This document shows positions 47,875 to 55,907 of a stretch of DNA of 64,000 bases, in pieces. Source of the stretch: Sphingobacteriales bacterium (GTDB taxonomy: Bacteria > Bacteroidota > Bacteroidia > Chitinophagales > UBA2359); contig CP064999.1 of the NCBI GenBank assembly GCA_016700115.1, forward strand, positions 5,203,501 through 5,267,500, in the 5' to 3' direction. Position 1 is the stretch's first letter; every line of letters begins with the position of its first letter. The position numbers were made by a program, and so were the translations under genes. The notes beneath the pieces are model-generated. The model saw only the letters and a program-made list of their open reading frames with translations. It ran no database searches and had not been told where the DNA came from.

Positions 47875-49422
47875 CTAAATCAGAACAACCGCTCCACTCC
47901 TTCTTTCATCGGCAGCACTCGAAAAATGTCCCTGAATGTTTCGACTTACGGCATTTACTCCTCCAAAATACATGTTTTGGCTTTGCCATTCTGTTTTGTG
48001 TTGCCCCTTTGCTAAAGTTAATTTTGAAATTTCTTCCGGTAAAAATCCATATTCGATGTTAAGTTGATGCCCTTCTAAGTGTATTCTCGGATGATTGACA
48101 GCTTCCTGTAATGTCAAACCAAAATCGAGCATCAAACTCACAACCTGAACCAAAGCACTCCGGATACGACTTGAACCACTTGACCCGAGAATCGTTTGAT
48201 TTCCTTCCTGACTAACAAGCAAGGTAGGGGACATCATAGATGACAAACGCAGGTTATTGTGCCAACGGTGAAAACCGTGTGGATTTAAGTCGGCTTCGCC
48301 CAACATATTGTTGAGCATCATTCCGGTTCCGGGCACAAAATAATCGCTGCCGGCACCGGATGAATGGGTCAAGGCTGCGGTGTTGCCTTCACTATCAGCA
48401 ACGCTGATATGTGTGGTATTTCCCAAACGGCTGCTGATGGGTTCGGCGTATTTAGCAATAGTCTGTTCGTTCAAAAGTTTTGAAATCACCTCGGGATGAT
48501 AAAGGTTTGGGTCAAACTCATGTTTGCGGGCCAGATTAGTGAGCGAAAAGACATCACTCAGAACTCTTAAATATTCATTTGACCCGGGCTTGAATTTGTG
48601 TTGAACATTCAGGGTTTGCAACAACTGCAAAGCAAAAGCGATGAGTGATCCGCCCGAAGAAGGAGGCGGATTGGTGAATATGGTATGTCCCCGATATTCT
48701 GTTTTCAGAGGTATTCGTTCAATTACCCGATAAGAAGAAAAGTCCTGAGTCGTTAAATATCCTCCTTTCGACAGACAGTCCTGAACAATTTGCTGTCCGA
48801 TTTCACCTTCATAAAACAATCGGGCACCTTCTTTGGAAAGGGCAAACAAAGTATCATCAAGGTGTGGAATTAAGATTGGCTCACCCACTTTTTTCAAAGT
48901 CCCATCTGAATGGGTAAAAATGCTTCTACCAGTTTCGGAGGCTGTCAAAATTGGATGAAGCAGTTGCATGGTGTAATGCAAAAACGGAGAAATAAGAACT
49001 CCTTTTTTTGCCAAAGCCAAAGCCGGGGCAACAACTTCTGAAAAAGGAAGCCGTCCTAATTGTTTATGGATATGAAATATACCGGCAATATTTCCCGGAA
49101 CTACCATTGAGGCCATTCCAATATGAAAATCCTGTGTGTTGTCGCCAAAGTGAAGGGTTACTTTTCTGAAATCAATTTCATTTTCAGGGCGTTTCTGTAA
49201 AGGGGTTTGTGCAAAAAAATCAAACAGAACCGCTTTACCGGAAGAATTCCGGGCCAACATAAAACCACCTCCTCCGGCAGAAATATAGGTCGGTTCGCAA
49301 ACAAATGATGCTATAAAAGCTCCGACTACCGAATCATAAGCATTACCGCCCATATTCAGAATTTCAGCTCCGGCTTTTGCGGTTTCTGCATGACCGGCTG
49401 CTATAATTCCTTTGTTTTTCAT
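47875..49422 (-). CDS. ggt: Gamma-glutamyltransferase
   Basis: A 515-residue GGT precursor that self-cleaves into two subunits. The nucleophile Thr lies in LGNTTHISVADSEGNTAALT near residue 330; the GAGSDYFVPGTGMMLNNMLG block and FPSSSRPSSSG-like GSSGSSRIRSALVQVV near 430 complete the signature. Unusually there is no N-terminal signal peptide (starts MKNKGIIAAGHAETAKAGAE), so a cytosolic or T9SS-independent location is suggested. Normal length for the family (about 530-580 with signal), so a signal may have been lost. Confidence 0.9.
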   Translation of the reverse strand: MKNKGIIAAGHAETAKAGAEILNMGGNAYDSVVGAFIASFVCEPTYISAGGGGFMLARNSSGKAVLFDFFAQTPLQKRPENEIDFRKVTLHFGDNTQDFHIGMASMVVPGNIAGIFHIHKQLGRLPFSEVVAPALALAKKGVLISPFLHYTMQLLHPILTASETGRSIFTHSDGTLKKVGEPILIPHLDDTLFALSKEGARLFYEGEIGQQIVQDCLSKGGYLTTQDFSSYRVIERIPLKTEYRGHTIFTNPPPSSGGSLIAFALQLLQTLNVQHKFKPGSNEYLRVLSDVFSLTNLARKHEFDPNLYHPEVISKLLNEQTIAKYAEPISSRLGNTTHISVADSEGNTAALTHSSGAGSDYFVPGTGMMLNNMLGEADLNPHGFHRWHNNLRLSSMMSPTLLVSQEGNQTILGSSGSSRIRSALVQVVSLMLDFGLTLQEAVNHPRIHLEGHQLNIEYGFLPEEISKLTLAKGQHKTEWQSQNMYFGGVNAVSRNIQGHFSSAADERRSGAVVLI

Positions 49423-49500
49423 TGTTATATTTAAAAATTCCCGGCATTAAAGAAAAAGACTTCAACTGATTTGTTTTGCAATCAATTTTGCATCCGGATT

Positions 49501-49640
49501 TTATACCAATTCAATATCTAAAAGAACCCACCCCTAACCTAATACCCCCCTGCACCCTCAAGTGGGGTAAGGAGGGGAATTTGAAGACATTTGTCAGTAA
49601 TTGATGGTTCAAAATTAAATCATAGTTGATTTTATTGCTG
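49501..49640. repeat. Interspersed repeat element, copy A
   Basis: The block TACCAATTCAATATCTAAAA then AACCCACCCCTAACC, and further on TGTCAGTAATTGATGGTT(C/T)AAAATTAAATCATAGTTG, recurs at 63537-63655 with few changes. Copy A has an extra C/G-rich centre that can form a hairpin (ACCCC...GGGGT). The sequence lies in the 316-bp gap between ggt and IS4 copy 1. It resembles small non-coding interspersed elements common in Bacteroidota, but I cannot name one. Confidence 0.7.
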
Positions 49641-49738
49641 CGCAAAAAAACATTTATCTCCTCGTTAAAATCAGATACAGCGGTAATGGGTATAGTGAAG
49701 AGTTTGATTTGCACAAAAAATTTTTATTTATGTGATTT

Positions 49739-51226
49739 CAACATGGCTGCCACACATTAAAAAAAAGAAGGGAGGCGATATCTTTGTAATTTTGCGAATT
49801 GCAAACCCAAAATCAAAGTATATGCCTCCCAACATTCTGCCTTTAGAGTTATATAAAGACATCCTGTCAGTAGCAAAGATATTACAATTAAGGGATTTTC
49901 TGTACTGTTTTATGTGTATTCGATATGGAGTAAGTGTACGGAGTTTATGCCGCTATAGTAACTACTCTGTTCGCACTTGGTTTCGTTTTATGTCAGAGGA
50001 CTACCTGTGGGAGCGCATTCGTATGAAGTTGTTTTTGAAGTGGGTGTATCAACCGGAGGAGAATTATATTATAGCCATAGACGAAGTGGTAGAAGGGAAA
50101 AGTCGGGACAAGACCTATGGTTTGTCGAAGTTTTGGAGCAGCATTCAGAAATGCCCCATATTCGGGATTTGTTTTTTTGTGCTTCTCTGATAGCTGGGGA
50201 AACGGAAATCATATCCGATGGTGGTAGAGCAAGTCGTACAGACAGAGGGGGACAGGAAGCGGATAGCGGAACAGAAAAAGAAGGCATTAGCTGGCAAGCG
50301 CGCAGTGCCGAAGGCAGATGTTTGGTTCGTGGCAGGAAGCAAGGCAGCAAAAACCGACCCAAGCAGCCCAATCCTACGGCATCCTTTCGGGCATTCACCG
50401 CCTTGTTAAACAAGTTGCTTTCGTGCTTACCGGGCATCAACCTGACCTATATGGTAGCAGACTGTGCTTATGCCTCGGCAGATTATTTCTCTGCGGTAAC
50501 AAAGACCGGACTTCACCTGATTACCCGTTTGCCTGTAAATGCCGCCCTCGTCTATGCCTACTCAGACCCAGTAGCCCCAAAACATCGGGGAAGACCCAAA
50601 AAATACGGAGAAAAAGTAGATTTGAACAACCTTGATAACCAAGAACTGAAAGACACCAAAACCGAAAATGGTCTCCTTACTCAGATATGGCAACTGCCCT
50701 GTTACAACAAATCCTTAAGCAAAAACCTGTTAAATGTGGGGATAGTAAAAATAACCAATTTGAAAACCCAAAAAGTAGCCTTCTCTAAATTTTGCACCAC
50801 CGACCCTAACCTCGACTGGCAAACTATGATAGATTATTATAGTTTGCGTTTTCAGATTGAGTTTGACTTTCGGGATGCCAAACAATTTTTCGGACTATCC
50901 GATTTCAAAAACTACACCTCGAAAAATCTGACCAATTTTGTTAATCTATGCTTTACCGCTACCTTGACGGCTAAAATTTTGCAGGCACAATATCAGGTTA
51001 AATACAATAACCCTAACTTTAGCATTTTAGACCTCAAAATACTCTGTAATACGCGTTTTACGGTCAAAACAGTTATTAAATTGGTACGAAAATCGCCCGA
51101 TTCAATTTTTAATACTCAATTCGCAGACGGGTTTATGCCAACAGATTTGGTCAATGTCGCTTAAATATCTATAATATAGAAGAAAAAACACGACCGTCTT
51201 ATCTTATATTTGTGGCAGCCTTGTTG
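49739..51226 (+). mobile_element. IS4-type insertion sequence, copy 1 (1488 bp)
   Basis: Boundaries are inverted repeats CAACATGGCTGCCACAC (left) and CAACAAGGCTGCCACAA (inward from right); over 28 nt, 22 match. Promoter box TATCTTTG at 49779 precedes the transposase start. A second copy (1493 bp) lies in opposite orientation at 54252-55744. No target duplication is visible at either copy. Confidence 0.85.
49822..51164 (+). pseudogene. IS4-family transposase in two frames around a T7 tract
   Basis: ORF A begins at ATG 49822 (MPPNILPLELYKDIL) and contains the first catalytic Asp in IIAIDEVVEGKSRDKTYGL, ending at 50190. ORF B continues in the -1 frame from within the T7 run (GTTTTTTTG at 50169) to 51164, with the second Asp in MVADCAYAS and the YREK signature YSLRFQIEFDFRDAK. 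The heptamer reads T-TTT-TTT in the A frame, so a -1 ribosomal slip would give one 447-residue product. Both copies have the same T7, but this copy also has a 2-nt and a 1-nt loss near 50200 and 50290 relative to copy 2 that scramble 30 residues. Probably inactive. Confidence 0.8.
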
Positions 51227-51538
51227 ACTTTTAATCTCAATTTAAAAAGGAATTTTAATACTCTAACGGATCAGCTACTATATGTTTAAAGACAATTTTT
51301 CCCGTTTATTCCAAAAAAATAACGAAGTTTACAAGCATTTGTAATAAAGTCCAAACTCTCTCCAACCCTTTATTTAAAAGCATTTCCAACTATAAAGGTC
51401 TATCAGAAACCTATGTTTTTGTAAAACTTGGTTGCAGCACCCAAACAGGTTGAGGTATCTTTGTATTGTGAGACGGAAATAACTACTCACAAAAATTAAC
51501 TTCAAAAACAAAAATTAACTACCCCAAAAAACAAAACA
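51227..51538. other. Intergenic region (312 bp) after IS4 copy 1
   Basis: AT-rich. It contains the promoter for the next gene (51432-51463, separate entry); nothing else of note. Confidence 0.45.
51432..51463 (+). promoter_or_regulatory. Promoter TTG ... TATCTTTG
   Basis: A -33 TTG at 51432-51434 (within GTTGCAG) and -7 TATCTTTG at 51456-51463 have the 21-bp spacing typical of Bacteroidota promoters. Transcription would start near 51470, about 70 bp before the 51539 ATG. Confidence 0.6.
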
Positions 51539-52300
51539 ATGAAAACAGCATCTTTCTTCTTCGCAGTGTTCTTTTTGCTATTATCCGTAGGCAGTGCTTA
51601 TGCTCAGGTCAGCAACAGTTTTGAAGGCACCTATTATACCACTGCCAACAATCAAAACATTTCCATGCAAATTATGCCTTATGAAGATGGCATCGTAGGA
51701 CAAATAGTTATGGGCAATGAAACTGCCGAATTTTTAGGCACCCTTCAGGGCAACGAATCCTACGGTTTATTACAGGAAACAAGCAGTGGCGATGTCAGCG
51801 CTTATCATGCAGTCGTTCGTGGAAGCCGTTTGGATTTTACTATTTCCATCGTTGATCCCTCAACGTATCAAACTAGCGATGTTACTCTTAATTTTAACAG
51901 AGGAACTGCCCCTGTACATACAAACACTGCCACCACTCAACCGGCAATCAAAAACCACACCCAAACCTCTAACAATGGAGGTTCTAACTCGGCAACTGCC
52001 AGACAATGGCGCGATTTACTGTCAGATACCCGATTGACCTATATGAGTTCATACAGTTCGGGATATGGCGACAGCTATGGCGGATATTCGGTAAAACGCA
52101 GCATGGATTTATGCAGTCAGGGGATACTTTACCTACGCCGGCAGCAGCAATTTCAGTGTCAATGCCCCGGCGCAAGCGCCTACAACGCCGGCAACAGCGT
52201 TTTTTATTCGAATATCCGGCTTTGTTTTTTGGGGTTACAATCAGAGGGTAGGTCAAATAACCTATCCTCTATTTTAAAACAAAAAAAAACTTCAAATTGA
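51539..52300 (+). pseudogene. Secreted protein with a scrambled C-terminus
   Basis: The first ~190 residues are coherent: signal peptide MKTASFFFAVFFLLLSVGSA then a lipocalin/avidin-like strand pattern, and a repeated-sounding RLTYMSSYSSGYGDSYGGYS motif known from related secreted proteins (…YxSxYSSGxGGYS then DLCSQGYF). After DLCSQG (near residue 197) the frame is wrong: the continuation YFTYAGSSNFSVNAP is in another frame and GASAYNAGNSV is back in this one. Two small indels (near 52120 and 52160) are needed, so the gene is probably inactivated, or the region is mis-sequenced. It sits between the two inverted IS4 copies. Confidence 0.55.
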
Positions 52301-52424
52301 TTTAAACTTTCCTGAAGACTATTGTTCTTAACTCCAAAATGTGTAATATTGTAATCAGTTAAAAAATCTTTACCTACTTATCCTCTTTAGGTTAAATTTA
52401 TCACAACAATTCAAATAATCAAAC

Positions 52425-52757
52425 ATGAAAAACTTAATTTTCTTAGCTGCATTTTTCACCTGCTTGTTCTATAATACCCAGGAATCAAAAGCACAATTTG
52501 CTACTACTGTTAAAGAATTTTCATCAACAGAGAAAATACTTGTAAAAGAATATTGTCCTACCTGTACCAACGGCATGTTAATCATCAGCTCAGACGGGCG
52601 TTGTTGTTGTGTAAAAAGCGATGGCAGTCAAACCTGCGGCAAATCAACTACTCACCTCGATGCGCCTCAAAAAACATTATTAACCCAACAAATGGGGATT
52701 GGTGCCGTGGATCCTTGCGATGATCAAGGAAGTAGTTGCCTGACTTTAAAAAGGTGA
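52425..52757 (+). CDS. Small secreted cysteine-rich protein, unknown
   Basis: A 110-residue protein with a signal peptide (to about AQA, residue 23) and a mature part with nine cysteines arranged as CPTCTNG, GRCCC, TCGKS, DPCDDQGSSC. The paired cysteines suggest a disulphide-rich fold, possibly an inhibitor or binding protein. No family recognised. Ends at its own terminator. Between the IS4 copies. Confidence 0.6.
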   Translation: MKNLIFLAAFFTCLFYNTQESKAQFATTVKEFSSTEKILVKEYCPTCTNGMLIISSDGRCCCVKSDGSQTCGKSTTHLDAPQKTLLTQQMGIGAVDPCDDQGSSCLTLKR

Positions 52758-52853
52758 AAGCGATGAATATTCCCTTTCAAAGGATTATTTTAATCACTCC
52801 CTCTATGCAAAAAGCAATTTTGAAAAAATAATCAGATTTTTTTAAATAAACCG

Positions 52854-52888
52854 GACGGGGTAAAGGAATATTAATTCTTTATCCCGTC
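52854..52888 (+). terminator. Rho-independent terminator
   Basis: Arms GACGGGGTAAAG and CTTTATCCCGTC (one G-U pair) around a 10-nt loop, followed by a T-rich run, 97 bp after the Cys-rich gene. Confidence 0.75.
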
Positions 52889-52999
52889 TTTGATTTTTGT
52901 GGAACAAATAAAACTAGAGGAAGAGTTGCCCTTTTTTGATTTAACTTTGCTACTTTTAAGTTGATTTGAATAGGTTTAAAGATAATTCTGATTGCACTC

Positions 53000-54226
53000 A
53001 TGAAATCTAAGATATTAATCTTGTTGATTTGTTTCCTGCTGTTTTCATTTTGGAAAAATGGCAATTATGTATCCGGAAACGAAGAAACACCACCACAAAA
53101 CATGACCGGTGCGGGAACCACCGAAACCTGCCTGAGTTGTCATAGTCCAGGCACCGGAGGAAGCGGATCAATTTTAGTAACATTTAATGCCGGAAACAAT
53201 CAATACATAGCCGGGCAAACTTACCAAATGTCGGTAACCCTCAGCCATATTGGTCAAAAAAGATGGGGGTTTTCAATGGTTGCCCGTAATGCTGCAAATG
53301 AAAATGTTGGCACCTGGGTTCCCAATAACATAGATTCCAAGGCTTATGCAAGCAGCACACATATCGGCCATAAAAATGCCCCTGTCATGACCGATACTTA
53401 TACCTTTAACTTTAGTTGGATAGCCCCATCCACAACAGGAACAGGGGATATTACCTTTTACACTGTGGGTAACGCTGCCAATAACGACAGCAACTCTACA
53501 GGCGATTACATCTATTTTCAAATTGTAACCATTGCCGAAGTTATTCCTCAGCCAACGGTTCATTTGCGTCTGTTTTTAGAAGGTGCCCTCAACGCCGAAG
53601 CAACAGCAATGAATACAAACATTCAATCTCAGGGACTGTTGCCTCAATTTCAGCCTTTTGGTTCAGCTCCCTGGTTGTACTACGGTACTGAAATGATTGT
53701 TCAACCAAATGCTAATATTGCCGATTGGGTGCTGCTTGAAGCCCGAAATCCGGCTAATCCCGCAGTAGTCGAAGCCCGTAAAGCTGCGTTATTGCTCAAC
53801 AATGGTACTTTGCAAGATGCAGACGGTTCACCGGGAGTAACTTTTACCGGTCTCCCGACCGGAAGTTATTTTATTGCCGTAAAACATCGCAATCATTTGG
53901 CGGCAATGAGCAGTAACCCCATCACCTTACCCAATGGCAATGCCTGTGCATCAGGTAGTACCTGTGATTTGAGACTGCCTCAAAACACCCTATATGGCAA
54001 TTTAATTCTTTCAGACAAAGGCAATGGTTTCTGGGCGCTTTCGTGCGGAGACGTTAATCAGGACGGTGCAGTAACATTTCACGACTTCAATTTGTGGCGA
54101 AGCAGTATCGGTTTTTTTACCGGCTATTTTTCAACAGATATAAACATGGACGGACAAACTGGCCTCCCCGATTTTGGGGTTTTTCGACCTAATTTCGGCA
54201 AAACAACTTTGAACGAACTGAGATAG
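53000..54226 (+). CDS. Secreted Reeler/choice-of-anchor V protein with dockerin-like C-terminus
   Basis: A 408-residue secreted protein: signal peptide, then a Reeler-like domain (about 30-180) with CLSCHSPGTGGSGSILVTF, VTLSHIGQKRWGFSMVARN and DTYTFNFSWIAPSTTGTGDI. A central beta-sandwich follows and the C-terminus has paired Ca-binding loops as in dockerin type I (GDVNQDGAVTFHDFNLWRSS and TDINMDGQTGLPDFGVFRP). The CxxCH motif could bind heme but is also conserved in this family without proof of heme. The stop is 25 bp before IS4 copy 2. No T9SS tail is visible. Confidence 0.75.
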   Translation: MKSKILILLICFLLFSFWKNGNYVSGNEETPPQNMTGAGTTETCLSCHSPGTGGSGSILVTFNAGNNQYIAGQTYQMSVTLSHIGQKRWGFSMVARNAANENVGTWVPNNIDSKAYASSTHIGHKNAPVMTDTYTFNFSWIAPSTTGTGDITFYTVGNAANNDSNSTGDYIYFQIVTIAEVIPQPTVHLRLFLEGALNAEATAMNTNIQSQGLLPQFQPFGSAPWLYYGTEMIVQPNANIADWVLLEARNPANPAVVEARKAALLLNNGTLQDADGSPGVTFTGLPTGSYFIAVKHRNHLAAMSSNPITLPNGNACASGSTCDLRLPQNTLYGNLILSDKGNGFWALSCGDVNQDGAVTFHDFNLWRSSIGFFTGYFSTDINMDGQTGLPDFGVFRPNFGKTTLNELR

Positions 54227-54251
54227 TCCAAAATTTTTTGTTTATATTTGT

Positions 54252-55744
54252 CAACAAGGCTGCCACAAATATAAGATAAGACGGTCGTGTTTTTTCTTCT
54301 ATATTATAGATATTTAAGCGACATTGACCAAATCTGTTGGCATAAACCCGTCTGCGAATTGAGTATTAAAAATTGAATCGGGCGATTTTCGTACCAATTT
54401 AATAACTGTTTTGACCGTAAAACGCGTATTACAGAGTATTTTGAGGTCTAAAATGCTAAAGTTAGGGTTATTGTATTTAACCTGATATTGTGCCTGCAAA
54501 ATTTTAGCCGTCAAGGTAGCGGTAAAGCATAGATTAACAAAATTGGTCAGATTTTTCGAGGTGTAGTTTTTGAAATCGGATAGTCCGAAAAATTGTTTGG
54601 CATCCCGAAAGTCAAACTCAATCTGAAAACGCAAACTATAATAATCTATCATAGTTTGCCAGTCGAGGTTAGGGTCGGTGGTGCAAAATTTAGAGAAGGC
54701 TACTTTTTTGGGTTTTCAAATTGGTTATTTTTACTATCCCCACATTTAACAGGTTTTTGCTTAAGGATTTGTTGTAACAGGGCAGTTGCCATATCTGAGT
54801 AAGGAGACCATTTTCGGTTTTGGTGTCTTTCAGTTCTTGGTTATCAAGGTTGTTCAAATCTACTTTTTCTCCGTATTTTTGGGTCTTCCCCGATGTTTTG
54901 GGGCTACTGGGTCTGAGTAGGCATAGACGAGGGCGGCATTTACAGGCAAACGGGTAATCAGGTGAAGTCCGGTCTTTGTTACCGCAGAGAAATAATCTGC
55001 CGAGGCATAAGCACAGTCTGCTACCATATAGGTCAGGTTGATGCCCGGTAAGCACGAAAGCAACTTGTTTAACAAGGCGGTGAATGCCCGAAAGGATGCC
55101 GTAGGATTGGGCTGCTTGGGTCGGTTTTTGCTGCCTTGCTTCCTGCCACGAACCAAACATCTGCCTTCGGCACTGCGCCGCTTGCCAGCTAATGCCTTCT
55201 TTTTCTGTTCCGCTATCCGCTTCCTGTCCCCCTCTGTCTGTACGACTTGCTCTACCACCATCGGATATGATTTCCGTTTCCCCACAGCTATCAGAGAAGC
55301 ACAAAAAAACAAATCCCGAATATGGGGCATTTCTGAATGCTGCTCCAAAACTTCGACAAACCATAGGTCTTGTCCCGACTTTTCCCTTCTACCACTTCGT
55401 CTATGGCTATAATATAATTCTCCTCCGGTTGATACACCCACTTCAAAAACAACTTCATACGAATGCGCTCCCACAGGTAGTCCTCTGACATAAAAAACGA
55501 AACCAAGTGCGAACAGAGTAGTTACTATAGCGGCATAAACTCCGTACACTTACTCCATATCGAATACACATAAAACAGTACAGAAAATCCCTTAATTGTA
55601 ATATCTTTGCTACTGACAGGATGTCTTTATATAACTCTAAAGGCAGAATGTTGGGAGGCATATACTTTGATTTTGGGTTTGCAATTCGCAAAATTACAAA
55701 GATATCGCCTCCCTTCTTTTTTTTAATGTGTGGCAGCCATGTTG
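54252..55744 (-). mobile_element. IS4-type insertion sequence, copy 2 (1493 bp), inverted to copy 1
   Basis: The ends CAACAAGGCTGCCACAA (left) and CAACATGGCTGCCACAC (inward from right) match copy 1 in reverse. Together the copies form an inverted pair around 51227-54251. No target duplication is seen. Confidence 0.85.
54314..55661 (-). pseudogene. IS4-family transposase, multiply frameshifted
   Basis: The same transposase as copy 1 in four pieces. Start ATG 55661. Relative to copy 1 it has two extra T near 55490, one A fewer near 54888 (five versus six on the coding strand) and one A more near 54705 (six versus five). It shares the T7 slip tract but is intact across the region scrambled in copy 1 (SLIAVGKRKSYPMVVEQVVQ and AGKRRSAEGRCLVRGRKQGS). 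All extra changes are homopolymer-length changes. Confidence 0.85.
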
Positions 55745-55752
55745 TGATTTTG

Positions 55753-55780
55753 AAAAAAAATTTTTCCGCCTTCGGCGGAA
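55753..55780 (-). terminator. Terminator of the kinase operon
   Basis: On the minus strand a 7-bp stem TTCCGCC/GGCGGAA with a GAA loop is followed by A-tract then T8. It is about 130 bp after the kinase stop and only 8 bp from IS4 copy 2. Confidence 0.75.
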
Positions 55781-55907
55781 TGACTGTTTCTGTTCTTTTG
55801 CCAATCAAAAAAAGCACCCTCCACTTCGCTACCGCTTCGTTCCGCTTTGCTTTTTTCGTTGGCAAACTCATGCCCTAACCTTAGCTTAAAGGAAAAAACC
55901 GGAAAAG

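Noticed and set aside
53138..53152. Cytochrome c assignment from CLSCH alone
   Set aside because: The motif is also found in non-heme Reeler/choice-of-anchor V proteins; kept as a question only.
49739..55744. Proof of composite transposition by the IS4 pair
   Set aside because: No outer target duplication could be found, so only the arrangement is reported.
55745..55907. DGR template repeat or reverse transcriptase beside the kinase
   Set aside because: The 163 bp downstream contain only a terminator and spacer, and no RT-like (YxDD) ORF exists in the window.
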